A stretch of 48,703 bases of DNA from Caulochytrium protostelioides (GCA_003615045.1 ML014252.1:1-48703), one strand, 5' to 3'; shown: positions 8,972 to 19,390, counted from the first letter of the stretch. Translations and numbers: made by a program. Notes: a model not told the origin generated them from the letters alone.

Positions 8972-11900
8972 ATGCCGCCGTCGACAGACGCGCCGTTCCA
9001 CGCGTCACCGCCGCCGCTCGCCGTGCTGGACTACGACGCGAATAATCCAAGATCGACGCCAGGCGGGATGTCGCCAACGGCCGGAGGCTCGGGCGCTGGG
9101 ACTCCAAGCGCGTGGTCTTCCGGGCGCCGTCCGAAGTCGGGCAGCCCATCCGCGAGTTACCCAAACAGCAGCACGGTCTCCCCGAATGCTGCGGGCTTCG
9201 GCTCTGTGGCCAACGCGTATCCGCAGGCGCAGATGTTCGTGCCCTCCTCCCGCGATCCCGTCATGACCTCCTACGCTGCGGTGCCGTCTCTGCCCGCTGA
9301 CGCGTATCCAGAGGCCGAAAGCGCCAACAGTTACGCCGCGAACGGCCACGCCGCAAACGGCCACGCCGACGTCGCTGCTAATGCTGGCGATGTCGCGGCT
9401 GACGGGTATGATATGGCGCCGTATCAGGGTGGCAGCTATGCAGACGACCGTGTGTACACGGCGTACCCCTCTGAACCCATGCAGAGCAGCTACGCCGACG
9501 ACCGGCTCTTTGAAGCGTATCCCTCCCAGCCGGACGACGCTGTGGCCGTCGGCAAGCCCACCGATGCGGTGGACCCGGCCGTTGTCAGCGCTGCCGACGC
9601 TCCGCCAGCCGTTCACGATGCGGTTGGTCTGCACGCATCGCATCACCCGTACCGCGACTCTATGGGGCTCCATGGCACTACCTCGAGCTATGCCGATATG
9701 GATGCGCCTGTGATGGACGCCTTTGGCGACGAAGGCGGCTTGAACGCGACCGAGGACGGTACGTCAATGGGTGCCGAACCGTCGACGGTTCTGGCTGGTG
9801 AGTCCAACGCCGCGTACAATCCACCGTCGGAGGCCTACGATCCAAACAGCCTGGCCGCGCCTGCGCCGCCCTACGGTTCATATATGGACCACCACGACCT
9901 CAGTACCCACGCAACCGGATACTCGAGCAGTTATGCGGACGACCGCACGTTCGACGCGTATCCGAGCGACCCTATTCCTGACGATCCTGAAGTGATGGAT
10001 GCGTCCGTGGCGCCAGTACCACCGGTGATGGACGGCCAAGCCGATACGACGCGTGCGCCTGTAATCCACGCCCCGCCGTTGCATGCACCGCTGCAAGAGA
10101 CGTACGGCTACCAGGCGGCGTCGTTGGACGCCGCCGCCACCGTTGCTACCGCGACGACGACGACGACATTCACGCCAGGTGATGGCGTCGCCGGGGCGTA
10201 TGCCCCCTCGAGCTCCTATGCGGATATGCGCATGCCGCCTGCGATGCCAGATGCAACGCACGCATATGAAGGCGTCTCCGAAGCCTTTGAAGGCGTCACG
10301 GAAGCCGCGACGACGGGCGGCGACGGCGACGTCGGCCTGGCGGCCGCTGGTCTTGGGACGGCGATGGACGAGCCGATGAATGCGTCGCCGACGCACGTGG
10401 CGAGTACGGCTGTCGCCGGCGGGCGCTACACGCAGTCCGTGATCGCGGCCAACCTCAATGTCACGTACACGTGGTCGCTAGAACGCTATATGAGCCAGGA
10501 CGATGAGAAGCTCGTCTCGCCGGCGTTCGGGCCGATCGATTGGCAGTGGCAGCTGATTGCTTACCCGCAGGGTGCCGGCGACGGCGCGGGCACGCATCTC
10601 AGCGTGTTCATCCGTCCCGTCAAATCGGCCGTTGAGCGAGCCAATGGCGAGGCGTGGGACCGCCCGATCCACCAGTTCTCGTTCGGCATCCTCCGAACCG
10701 AGCCGGCGCCGCCGCCGGCGCTTGACGCGGTGGGCGGCGCGGACGATGCGATGTGGCTCGTGAGCCAGGTCTCGGAACCTGGGTTTGGGAGCTTTTCGCA
10801 TGCGCGCCCCGGATGGGGCTTCGCGACGTTCCTGCCGCACGAGCGCGTCCATGCCGCGCTCACGCCAGCCGGTCATCTGAAGATCGAAGTCGTCGTGTCG
10901 GGACCGCGGGAGACGCGATGCCACCACTACCGCGCGACCGAAGTGCTGAGCCCTGAGCAGGTCGAGCAGTGCTTGATGCGGGATACGGCGTTTCGACCCA
11001 CATTCGAGATCGGTCCGCCCGAGTATACCTACGATGCAGCACTTGTTCTTCCGTCGCCTGAGGCCGAAGCCTGGAGCCTGGTGCTGCAGCCGCGCGTGCC
11101 ACGCCACCCGGCGGCCCTCGTCCACCGCGCACTGAGCACCGTGCACGTGCGGCTGATCCATGGCGACCGCACCGTGAAGCACAAGGTGCAGACGGGCGAC
11201 CACATCGTCGTTGTCGATGGCGTCCCGTGCATCACGCTTGAGGCCTTTACGGATTTCACCGATCCAGAGGACAGCGCCACGACGAACTGGTCCTTCGATA
11301 TCTCGTTCGCGTGGACTGAAGAAGCAGCGGCGCAGGCCCAAGACCCCGCGGAAGCCGCGCGGGAAGCGGAGGCCCTGCGGGTGGCGCAGCTTGATTTGCA
11401 GACGGTGCGCCACGCGCTCGATGCGAACCGTGCGCGTACCGCCGCCCTGCGTGACACGGTGCGCGACCTGCAGACACAGCTTACGGAAAAAAAGTATCTC
11501 GAGGCGAAGCTCGAGCGTGCCCAGCAGCACTGGGTCGAGGTCGACCAGCGCATGGCTGAGCACGAAGCCTCCCAGCGTGCGCTCGCGCAGACCAAAGCGC
11601 GGCTGCTCCAGCTCCAGTGCTACATGGAGACGGGCGAGCTATTTTCCTCCGTGACGGCCGAGCCGAGCGCCGCGGAAACACCCGCTGGATCTGCGCAGGC
11701 CGATGTTGAAGCCGCATCGTCGCTGTCACCACCATCCCACTCGCCGTCAGCACCCCTTCTTGCAGAAGTTTCATCATCAGCGTCACCAGCTGCAACTGCA
11801 GCATTTGCTCAAAGCCCAGGTCCACCGACGGCAGCCGTGCTGGCATTGAAGGCGCAGGTGGCGCAGCTCGAAGCTGAGCTCGTCGCGGCGCAGACCGAGC

Positions 11901-14900
11901 TTAGCGCGGAGCGCCGCGCGCTGGCCCAGTTGAAACTCTCAGGATTTGCGGCTGACGACGCGTCCGAGATTGGCTCGAAGCACCCCGTGACGCTGGCCGA
12001 CTGCATGCGCACGGTCACCAACGAGCTGGAGAGCGCGCAGGAGGTTCTGGACAATATGGCTGACCGCTTACCGGATAACTCCGTCGTGGGGCAGGAAGCG
12101 CTGTCATCGCCGTACCCGTCCGTGCTGCTCTCTAAAGCGCAGGCCGCGGCCATGGCTGCCGAGCTCACGATCGCGCTGGCGGAGCTCGAAGCGTCGCGGG
12201 CCTCGCTGCTCGAAGTCGTGATGCATCCAACCCTAGATGACGACGGTCAGCTTGCTGAGGACGACCCGCAGGCACATGCGGACGTCCGGGATCTTGAACA
12301 GCGTCTCAACACGATGCGCACCCAGATCTACCAGCGGCTGCAGCAGCTCGAGCGACAGGGTGGCCCGCGGTCACACGCGTTTCTGGCCGTTCCCGCCGAC
12401 GCCGCCCTCGATCCGTCTGCAAATGCTTATGCGCACGGTCCTGGAGCCGGTGATGATGGCCGAGAGACGACGGCCGGGGGAGCACCGCCGCCGCCAATGA
12501 TGAATCCTGCGACGGCGGGCGGCTACATGGAGGGCTACACCTACGGCGATTCGCAGACGCCGCTCGTATCGCCGCCCATGCACAACACGCAATTCTCGGG
12601 CGCTGCCTCAAACGCGCTGACGCCACTGAGCCCGACCATCGGTCCGCCACCGCCTTTGTCGCCCAGTGCCGTAGGCTACTACAGCGGCGGTCGCGCCGGG
12701 CAGGGGCCAGCCTCCCGCCACGACCAGACGGCGGTGTCGCAGAGCATGGTGGCCTACCAAGAGGCCGCACAGCGTGCCGATGCGCTAAACGCCGAGCTGA
12801 CCACGCTGCGTGCGGCGTATGCACTCTTGCAGGAGCAATGGCAGTCATCTCAAAGCGCATCAGCAACAGCAGCTGCGGGCGGCGACCCCGCGGCTACACC
12901 GTCGCAGTCCGCATCGAAGCCGTCCAAACTGAAGGCACAGCCGTGGGAGACCGAGACGCCCATGGCCGCCGCGTCCCGCGCCGCACGCGGCCGGTCGGCA
13001 TCGCCTTCTACGACCCAGTCGGCCTTGACGAGCGTCAAGACGCTGGCGGCCGCGGTCGGACTGATGTTCGCGACGTACACGACGACCTTTGTCGTGTGTC
13101 CGCAGCAGATCACGAATGGGGGGCCGCTGGCCGCCATGTGCCAGACCCAGATCGTGCCCACGTGGCAGCGCGCGAGCCTGGCGTGGCACCACGCCTCGCT
13201 GCACGCTCTCCACACCGGCGTGCCGGTCGCCTCGTTTGCTGCGCGTGAGATGCATGGCCGCAGCCTGCGTCTCGCCAACTGGGCCAAAGCCAACGCGCTC
13301 CGTTCCAAATCTCATCCTGATTCCGGCGCGGATCGTGGAGCCGATGCCGGTGTCGAGGAGGACGCGGAGTCGTCAGTGAAGGCGTCATCCCCTGCGGCGC
13401 CCGCCGCACCCGAGAACGCCGTAACCGCACCGACCTCGCACCGCAGCGGGGCGGGACGCTCCGGGGCCTCCCAAGCGTCAGCTGAAGGCGCTCCTCCTGC
13501 TGCTCCTCCTGCTGCTGCTATGCATACCCCGCCTGCCGGTTCTTCTGCTGCCCCGCCTGCCGCTCATCTTGCTCCTCCGGCATCTCCTCCGGCAGCTCCT
13601 CCTGCAGCTCCTCCGGCAGCTCCTCCGGCAACTCCTCCGGCAACTCCTCCGGCAACTCCTCCAGCAGCTCCCCCAGCAGCTCCTCCGGCAGCCCCCTTTG
13701 CCGCAACTCTATCGGAAGTCTTGACGAAGCCAGTTGCAGTTGAATCGGTTACGTCAGTTGGGTCGGTAGTGTCGACCGAGACGGTCGAACAGGCAGAGCC
13801 TTCCCTGTCGCCTGTGGTTTTGGCTCCGCTTCCTGATGCTGCTGCTCTTCTTCGTCGCGACGAGCATCCCTTGAATGACCACCACCGCGACGATGATGTG
13901 ATCCGTCGCGACATGCCGCGCCGTCCGGCCCATGCAGTCTTTGGCTATGACCTTGGCTCCGACGGCCACGCCCCGGTGGGCCCTGTGGATCCTGTAGATC
14001 ATGAGGCGCCATCCGAGGTCCTGTCCCCAGAGGCCGAGTCTCCCGCGAAGGACTGGGCCGGCTCGCCCACATCCGAAGAGGATTGGCTGCACACAGCCTC
14101 CCTCGACGACGACTGGCTGAACGAGCTCTCGCCGGACGCGTCACCCGAGATGAAAGGCGGGGGCGTGACGACGCCTCCGGACCTGCGGCGCGACGCAGAC
14201 AATGCGCCGTATGACACCCGACGGGACGTCCACCGCCGCTATGAGCCGGTGCGCGCCGCCTCCCCTGTCGCTGCTGCTTCGGACGCCGCGGCTCCGGCGG
14301 GTGACCTCCATGACGTCCGACGAAACCACGCCGCCGTTCCGGCCGCCGCAAACGAGCAGCCGCCATCGCTGCCGTCGCCGCTGCCTGAACGCCACGACGT
14401 GCCGGCGCTCTCGTCGCTCCACGCCGTCTCGCCGGACGTGGACACATCCGTGTCAGATGCCTCCACGTCGGAAGATCGCGATGCGACGCCCGCGGATGGA
14501 CCCGCGCTGCCCTCGCTCGGGGTGACCGGCGCGACTGACATTTTGCTTGACGACGGGGGGTCCGATGGTGCGGCGTTGCCGCTAAGCGCGCCAACGGAGA
14601 GTACCGGCGCCGCGCACGCTGCCTCCAAACAGGTGTCCGAACCAGCATCGGAGCCGACGTCGGAAGCGGTGCCGGAGGTCTTATCGAAGCCCACGCTGGA
14701 GCCCACGGCGGCGGTCGTGTCCGAAGCCGCGGCCGCGATCGCAGCCGAAGTGACGGCATCTTTGACTGCATCTCCTGTTTCCGTGTCCGACCCAGTGCCG
14801 CCCACGGAGTCTCTAGTCTCCGTTTCGCCGGACCTGGATGCGTGGTCGCTCTTGCCTGATGCGCTGCCGCGCCACTCGGACGCGGACGTCCGCAGCCTGG

Positions 14901-15958
14901 ACCTCGATCCTGCCCACGACCATGTCCAGGAACATGACCACACAGACGGTCTGTTCCGCGCAGAGAACTTGCATTCCGACGGCGAACCCGCGGTGGATTT
15001 CGATCAGGTCATCGCGATTTCAGCGTCATCGGAGTCGCCAGCCCCCCTGAATGACGAGAAGCCCTTGTCGCGGCAGCATGCCGACGACACCTCTGACGCA
15101 GCATCGCCGTTTTTGTCGGCAAATCCGTTGGATGCCGCAGTGCCGCTTGCGCCAGCGCCGCTCCGTGACCGACGGCCTGTTCTTTTCGAGCAAGATCATA
15201 TGCAGGGCAGCAAGAGTCAGCCTAGCTCGGGGGACCCCTCTGAAGCAGACCTCTCTGACGCGCGCGCCGCCTACGAAGTGCAGAACGATTCGACGTGGTG
15301 GGCGGACTTACAGGACTCGCCGATCGACCTCCGGGCGCTCCGGGACTGGCACGATGATGACACGGCCGACACTTCCCCTGATTCCTCCACGTTCTCCCCT
15401 GAGGTGGAGGGTGACCGCGACCCGGGTCGCGCCCATGACGGCGGGGGCGATGGCGCCGCGTTGGATCCGGCTTCTCCGTCGGTCGACGCCTGGCACGTGG
15501 CGACGGGATCCCGTGACACCAACCGCGATACTGACCGCGACACGGACTACGGCACCGACCGTGACACTAACCCTGAAGCACGCCGTGACGAATCGCGCGA
15601 CGCCGTCGATTTTGTCGCTGGTGGCGCGACGTTGCTGACGGGGTCCGACGCGCGGTACGACGCGACGCCCGAGTCGCCCGGGTGGGCGACGCCACCGTGG
15701 ACGCCATTTGATCCCGCGGACGACCTGGCGGATGTCGCTGATCACGGCGCTCATGCTCTCCCTGCTGGGCAGCACGACGCCACGGCACCCCACATCGCGC
15801 GGCGCGAAGTGCCCCTTACCAGCAATGGCCCACTGGGGGCCTTTGACGCGGATGCGGCGGCCATGTATTCGCCGGTGGATGCAGACTACAGCGCGGAGCT
15901 GGATACGTCTGACGTGGCCCCCTCACCGGACATGCCTGACTCGGTTCCGATTGCCTAA
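8972..15958 (+). CDS. Giant MATH-domain, coiled-coil, transmembrane protein (2328 aa)
   Basis: The single uninterrupted frame starts at the ATG in gcgATGCC. Residues 1-485 are low complexity and contain repeats of the type SYADDRxxxAYPS (about 155, 171 and 318) plus weaker SYAD copies (about 238 and 413). Residues about 486-643 form a MATH/TRAF-C-like domain: TYTWSLERYM, then WQWQLIAYPQG, LSVFIRPV, and WGFATFLPHERV in canonical order. A second, weaker MATH-like unit may cover 686-781. Coiled coils follow at about 782-883, 953-990 and 1058-1129. A hydrophobic segment at about 1351-1377 (TLAAAVGLMFATYTTTF) is a probable single membrane span. Pro-Pro-Ala repeats lie at about 1535-1575, and the last 700 residues are acidic and Ser/Asp-rich. 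MATH domains bind short peptides; no catalytic domain (BTB, UBP) is visible. A membrane-anchored scaffold is my inference. Confidence 0.85.
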   Translation: MPPSTDAPFHASPPPLAVLDYDANNPRSTPGGMSPTAGGSGAGTPSAWSSGRRPKSGSPSASYPNSSTVSPNAAGFGSVANAYPQAQMFVPSSRDPVMTSYAAVPSLPADAYPEAESANSYAANGHAANGHADVAANAGDVAADGYDMAPYQGGSYADDRVYTAYPSEPMQSSYADDRLFEAYPSQPDDAVAVGKPTDAVDPAVVSAADAPPAVHDAVGLHASHHPYRDSMGLHGTTSSYADMDAPVMDAFGDEGGLNATEDGTSMGAEPSTVLAGESNAAYNPPSEAYDPNSLAAPAPPYGSYMDHHDLSTHATGYSSSYADDRTFDAYPSDPIPDDPEVMDASVAPVPPVMDGQADTTRAPVIHAPPLHAPLQETYGYQAASLDAAATVATATTTTTFTPGDGVAGAYAPSSSYADMRMPPAMPDATHAYEGVSEAFEGVTEAATTGGDGDVGLAAAGLGTAMDEPMNASPTHVASTAVAGGRYTQSVIAANLNVTYTWSLERYMSQDDEKLVSPAFGPIDWQWQLIAYPQGAGDGAGTHLSVFIRPVKSAVERANGEAWDRPIHQFSFGILRTEPAPPPALDAVGGADDAMWLVSQVSEPGFGSFSHARPGWGFATFLPHERVHAALTPAGHLKIEVVVSGPRETRCHHYRATEVLSPEQVEQCLMRDTAFRPTFEIGPPEYTYDAALVLPSPEAEAWSLVLQPRVPRHPAALVHRALSTVHVRLIHGDRTVKHKVQTGDHIVVVDGVPCITLEAFTDFTDPEDSATTNWSFDISFAWTEEAAAQAQDPAEAAREAEALRVAQLDLQTVRHALDANRARTAALRDTVRDLQTQLTEKKYLEAKLERAQQHWVEVDQRMAEHEASQRALAQTKARLLQLQCYMETGELFSSVTAEPSAAETPAGSAQADVEAASSLSPPSHSPSAPLLAEVSSSASPAATAAFAQSPGPPTAAVLALKAQVAQLEAELVAAQTELSAERRALAQLKLSGFAADDASEIGSKHPVTLADCMRTVTNELESAQEVLDNMADRLPDNSVVGQEALSSPYPSVLLSKAQAAAMAAELTIALAELEASRASLLEVVMHPTLDDDGQLAEDDPQAHADVRDLEQRLNTMRTQIYQRLQQLERQGGPRSHAFLAVPADAALDPSANAYAHGPGAGDDGRETTAGGAPPPPMMNPATAGGYMEGYTYGDSQTPLVSPPMHNTQFSGAASNALTPLSPTIGPPPPLSPSAVGYYSGGRAGQGPASRHDQTAVSQSMVAYQEAAQRADALNAELTTLRAAYALLQEQWQSSQSASATAAAGGDPAATPSQSASKPSKLKAQPWETETPMAAASRAARGRSASPSTTQSALTSVKTLAAAVGLMFATYTTTFVVCPQQITNGGPLAAMCQTQIVPTWQRASLAWHHASLHALHTGVPVASFAAREMHGRSLRLANWAKANALRSKSHPDSGADRGADAGVEEDAESSVKASSPAAPAAPENAVTAPTSHRSGAGRSGASQASAEGAPPAAPPAAAMHTPPAGSSAAPPAAHLAPPASPPAAPPAAPPAAPPATPPATPPATPPAAPPAAPPAAPFAATLSEVLTKPVAVESVTSVGSVVSTETVEQAEPSLSPVVLAPLPDAAALLRRDEHPLNDHHRDDDVIRRDMPRRPAHAVFGYDLGSDGHAPVGPVDPVDHEAPSEVLSPEAESPAKDWAGSPTSEEDWLHTASLDDDWLNELSPDASPEMKGGGVTTPPDLRRDADNAPYDTRRDVHRRYEPVRAASPVAAASDAAAPAGDLHDVRRNHAAVPAAANEQPPSLPSPLPERHDVPALSSLHAVSPDVDTSVSDASTSEDRDATPADGPALPSLGVTGATDILLDDGGSDGAALPLSAPTESTGAAHAASKQVSEPASEPTSEAVPEVLSKPTLEPTAAVVSEAAAAIAAEVTASLTASPVSVSDPVPPTESLVSVSPDLDAWSLLPDALPRHSDADVRSLDLDPAHDHVQEHDHTDGLFRAENLHSDGEPAVDFDQVIAISASSESPAPLNDEKPLSRQHADDTSDAASPFLSANPLDAAVPLAPAPLRDRRPVLFEQDHMQGSKSQPSSGDPSEADLSDARAAYEVQNDSTWWADLQDSPIDLRALRDWHDDDTADTSPDSSTFSPEVEGDRDPGRAHDGGGDGAALDPASPSVDAWHVATGSRDTNRDTDRDTDYGTDRDTNPEARRDESRDAVDFVAGGATLLTGSDARYDATPESPGWATPPWTPFDPADDLADVADHGAHALPAGQHDATAPHIARREVPLTSNGPLGAFDADAAAMYSPVDADYSAELDTSDVAPSPDMPDSVPIA
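13574..13695 (+). repeat. In-frame 12-bp tandem repeat coding for Pro-Pro-Ala-Ala/Thr units
   Basis: About ten degenerate 12-nt units of the type CCTCCGGCAGCT encode PPAA, PPAT and PPAS units inside the giant MATH protein, after the membrane segment. Unit-length steps keep frame, so length variation between strains would be tolerated. Confidence 0.85.
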
Positions 15959-16205
15959 GCCATGGCCCCCTTGGATCGCCATGAGTCTCGTTCTCTGATT
16001 CGCTGATACCCCTCTTGTGAGCCCCCTTGTTATGATACAATGTACATTGACCTACATGGTCTGCCTGCGTATGTTTTTTTTTCTCGTCTCAACTGTCTAC
16101 CATTTTATAGAAATCGACTATAATGGATCAATGGCGTGCGATGGCGATTCACAACTCAGGTGGGTCTGAAAGATTAGGATCTCACGATTACGGGGTCTTT
16201 GATTA

Positions 16206-16994
16206 CTAGGTGCCATACAGAGCGGGCGAACCCCTTCCCTTGAGGCTCTCAATGCAGTGCAGGATCTCGATGCGCATACTGAGGCTCGCAACGCCCATGT
16301 CCTTCAATCCTTGCAGGGTGAGGTCGAGCAAGCGCGGCCCATCGATGCGGTGCTCGGTAAAGAGCGGGAGACATTCAGCGAAACCGCAGGATTCAAGCCA
16401 GAGCAAGACATCCGCCGGCGTCCATGTCTGCGGCAGCACCTCGTCGCTGGCGAGGTCGCCGCTACCCCCAGCGCCGCCGCAGCGGGAGCCCACCATGGTC
16501 ATGGAGGTGCCCATGGACGAGACGGAGTCGCGGACGCCTACAGCGAGCGTCATACTGCTGCGGAAAGAGTCGGTATTCGACATTATGGAAATACGCGCGG
16601 CGTTACACAGCGGGATGCGGGAGATCCGCTTCATGGCCATCGACTTGCGGTTCGAGCCCTGGTTCGTCTGCAGCGGCTGGACAGTCGCGGGCATCCAGCT
16701 CTGGAGCTCAAGCCGGCGCAGAAGCCGCTTGCCCTCGGCGAGGAGGCGGTCGGTGATGGCGGCGTCCCAGTGGCGGAGATTCTTGGGTGTCAGGTAGGTG
16801 TTGGGTACGAACCCGCGGTCGCCCTCCAGCGTCTGCGCCACCCACCACCCGGCATTGGGGTCGTTGGGGTCGGCATCTTCTTCGAGGACGCAGAGCGGCT
16901 CCCCTTTGCGGAACGATAGCTCGTCGACGTCTTCGCCATCAAAGTGGTGTCGCCCATACACGATGTAGGGCCGGAACGGCGTGAAGCCGCCCAT
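16206..16994 (-). CDS. SH3-SAM adaptor protein
   Basis: Predicted 262-residue signalling adaptor. An SH3 domain covers about residues 8-70: the ALYDYxG position is VYGRHHFDG, followed by DELSFRKGE, NDPNAGWWVAQ and GFVPNTYL. A basic/Ser-rich linker follows, then a SAM domain at about 186-251 (TPADVLLWLESCGFAECLPLF, GLKDMGV). SH3 binds proline-rich ligands and SAM mediates oligomerisation or partner binding; Boi-type polarity proteins carry both but also a PH domain, which is absent here. The frame continues upstream to 17063 only through a GTG, so the first ATG (16994) is chosen. A good donor (GTGAGT, near 17188) and a CAG near 17041 suggest a possible 5'UTR intron. It converges with the MATH gene, stops 247 bp apart. 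Confidence 0.82.
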   Translation of the reverse strand: MGGFTPFRPYIVYGRHHFDGEDVDELSFRKGEPLCVLEEDADPNDPNAGWWVAQTLEGDRGFVPNTYLTPKNLRHWDAAITDRLLAEGKRLLRRLELQSWMPATVQPLQTNQGSNRKSMAMKRISRIPLCNAARISIMSNTDSFRSSMTLAVGVRDSVSSMGTSMTMVGSRCGGAGGSGDLASDEVLPQTWTPADVLLWLESCGFAECLPLFTEHRIDGPRLLDLTLQGLKDMGVASLSMRIEILHCIESLKGRGSPALYGT

Positions 16995-17839
16995 CGTGAC
17001 GGCGGCCAAGCCGCGCAAGTCGGCGCGAGACGCTGCGCACAGAATCAGCACTCCGTCAGTCACACCGCCGGGGCCAGATCGGTCGCTTCCGATGAAACGG
17101 CGTTGCCTGGCGGCTCGGCGTGCCCTGGCGGAGTTCCCTGGCGAAAAGGGTGCCGGTAAGCAGGAGATCGTAAATCCTGACTCACGAAGAGCGCTGCGGG
17201 TATAGGGTGATCAAGCCATCAGTGGCGTTCAATAAGTCTTGCTCGCTTCTTTCTCGCGTAGATGGGAGAGCCCGGGGCCAGGTGGCGACGGAAGGTCGTG
17301 AGAAGCAGCAGTAGGTTTCGGGCCGTCGATGTCGACACCATGCCGCCACTGTGGTAGGCGGTTGGTGGATGTCTCTTAGGAGAACACCAAAGGACAACAT
17401 CAATTTCAGGCCTGGCACATGCCGATCATGCCCCATATCTTGTCCGCCATAGGGGCCCCACGGAAGCTCGACGACGAGACACTTTTCGCTGAAGCGGATC
17501 CTCATGACCACAATCCAGGGTCTCTCAATCCGTTCTGGGCCTGTCAGAAATCGGCGTATTTGCCAACATGTGGCATCGGTCGGTGGCGTTGGAGCCAAAT
17601 GTGTCGACGCCATTGTCTAACAAAAATGTTTCACATATTTTTTTACGCTAGGCTCCTTCTCCCTCCCGTGCTATGAGCTGGGCGTCAGAAGGTCCCCACG
17701 GCCCCCACCGATACCCCGGCATTGGTTCCCGCTGCGCCTGATCAACACGTCACAATCGTACAACATGGAGTATGCCTGGCACCCGACACATGGACACGCG
17801 GGGAAAAGAGTAGGGCGAGAAGCGTGGTCGTAACGCGCG
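16995..17839. other. Intergenic region between the SH3-SAM gene and PER1 (both on minus)
   Basis: This is the upstream region of the SH3-SAM gene and the 3' flank of PER1. A 144-codon minus-strand frame at 17182-17613 ends exactly at a GTGAGT donor-like site, so part of it may be a spliced leader exon, but joining it to the SH3 reading frame meets a stop. No domain is recognisable in it. Confidence 0.5.
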
Positions 17840-18907
17840 TCAGATTTTCGCATCCTTGCGCCGGGCAGTCTCATAGAAGACGTCGCGCCGGTGGAACTCA
17901 TACTTGAGCAGGGCAAGTGGGATGGTCGCGGCGTGCCACAAGCTGTGAGCATCCACGAGCCCCCAGATCGGCGGAAAATCGAGAAGCTCCAGGGCCATGG
18001 CGAACACGACCCCGACGGCCGCCGAGAGGATGAGGCGCGGATACCGCCGCGCGCTGTGACGGATGGCCCAGCCGCCCCAGACGAGGTTGCCAAGCATCCC
18101 GACGACGGCGCAGGCCGCCATGTTGTAACCGTAGTCAAAGCGGACGCCGCGCATGAGCTTGCCGATGTGGCAGAGGAACAGCGTCGACCACGCAACCGCG
18201 AGCAGCACGAACCGCGCGGCTGTCGCTGGCTGCTTGGCGCGCGATGCGGCCGTATGGACCACGGGCGGCGCCCACCCGAGGGCCCGGGCCATCACGGCAA
18301 ATGTCGCATAGAAAATGACAGCGCCTGCGGCGTAGTAGTCCATGCGCTCGGTCCAGTCGAAGTCACGCGCATGGAACACGCTGCTCCAGAACCAGGCGTT
18401 GATAGCGATCGCGCTCTCGAGCATGAAGACGGTCGTCCACGGGAACGCGGCCGCGCGCGCCGGATCGCGCTGGGCGAGTCGGCGTGCGTGATGCCAAAAG
18501 CGGAACCCGCGGTAGTGGACATAGCCGTTGCCGATGGACGCGAGCACCGAGACGATCTCCTGCATACCGAACGCGCGGCGGAACGCCCATTTGCCGTAGT
18601 ACTGCCGCGGGTGCGCGTGCATTGCGATGCGCGCGGCTTCGATGTCGTGCATGCAGCTGTAGCGGCACTCCTGCGGGCACGTCCAGCCGAGCAGCCGCAG
18701 CGACCACGGCACGGCGCGCGGGTGCCGCTGGCCGCTCGCGGCGTCCACCGGATTGCATTCCGAGATCGTGCATTTGCGGACACACTGCAGAAAGATGCTG
18801 TCCTGGTCGCCAGCGGAGGCCTCGACGCTGACGAGCATGACGGCGAGCACGACGCCGAGCAGCACGCAGAGTGCCGCCCGCGGCCGGCTGGCGCATCGCC
18901 ACCGCAT
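17840..18907 (-). CDS. PER1: Per1/PGAP3-like GPI-anchor remodelling protein
   Basis: ER or Golgi membrane protein needed for removing the sn-2 acyl chain of GPI anchors during lipid remodelling. The 355 residues start with a cleavable-looking signal peptide (CVLLGVVLAVMLVSVEA). A lumenal Cys-rich segment follows (QCVRKCTISECNP ... CPQECRYSCMHD), typical of Per1. The multi-span C-terminal part shows family motifs: YYGKWAFRR, ASIGNGYVHYRG, SSVFHARD with TERMDYY, and LVDAHSLWHAATIPLALL near the end. The Ser, Asp and His residues in these motifs match the CREST hydrolase superfamily pattern. Length fits fungal Per1 (about 350). No intron. Decayed retroelement sequence begins within about 0.4 kb upstream of its start. 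Confidence 0.94.
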   Translation of the reverse strand: MRWRCASRPRAALCVLLGVVLAVMLVSVEASAGDQDSIFLQCVRKCTISECNPVDAASGQRHPRAVPWSLRLLGWTCPQECRYSCMHDIEAARIAMHAHPRQYYGKWAFRRAFGMQEIVSVLASIGNGYVHYRGFRFWHHARRLAQRDPARAAAFPWTTVFMLESAIAINAWFWSSVFHARDFDWTERMDYYAAGAVIFYATFAVMARALGWAPPVVHTAASRAKQPATAARFVLLAVAWSTLFLCHIGKLMRGVRFDYGYNMAACAVVGMLGNLVWGGWAIRHSARRYPRLILSAAVGVVFAMALELLDFPPIWGLVDAHSLWHAATIPLALLKYEFHRRDVFYETARRKDAKI

Positions 18908-19390
18908 CGCGAAAGCAGCCAGCGCAGCGAGCGGTCCTCAGAGAGATATGTCAGGCGTCGTCAGGCGTCGTCAACACGACGGATGGGCCCGACAAAAACG
19001 GGGTCGTGGCTGCCACAGGCGGGTCGATGTCGGCACGAGCGATGCGGCAAGACGGCCTCATTCGCGCGGGGCTCCGCATGGGCTCCCACCCGGTTGACGG
19101 CCTGCGGTTCGACATACCGCGGGCAGCGGCGGACGGCAAAGACGATGCCGGGCGCGGCGGCGGCGGACGGCAGAGGCGTGGGCACCACGCGACCATGCCG
19201 ATCGGGGTGCCTTTACACGCGATGGGCGCTGCTGCGGCCGCCACCGCGATGGGCGACGGGTCCAGGGCCGAGTGGGAGGCCGCGGCCGCCCGACGCGCCT
19301 GCCTCGCCGGCCCGCCTGTGGCGCAGCGATCGTTGTCGCCAGATAGCCCAGCGTGTGGCGCAGCTAACCGCCACCCGGGTCGCAGGGAAG

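Noticed and set aside
10478-11563. 361-codon minus-strand frame inside the MATH gene
   Set aside because: Shadow frame opposite the MATH and coiled-coil region, no recognisable domain.
17182-17613. Upstream coding exon of the SH3-SAM gene
   Set aside because: A good GTGAGT donor ends it, but splicing into the SH3 frame requires a phase that contains a stop; at best a non-coding leader exon.
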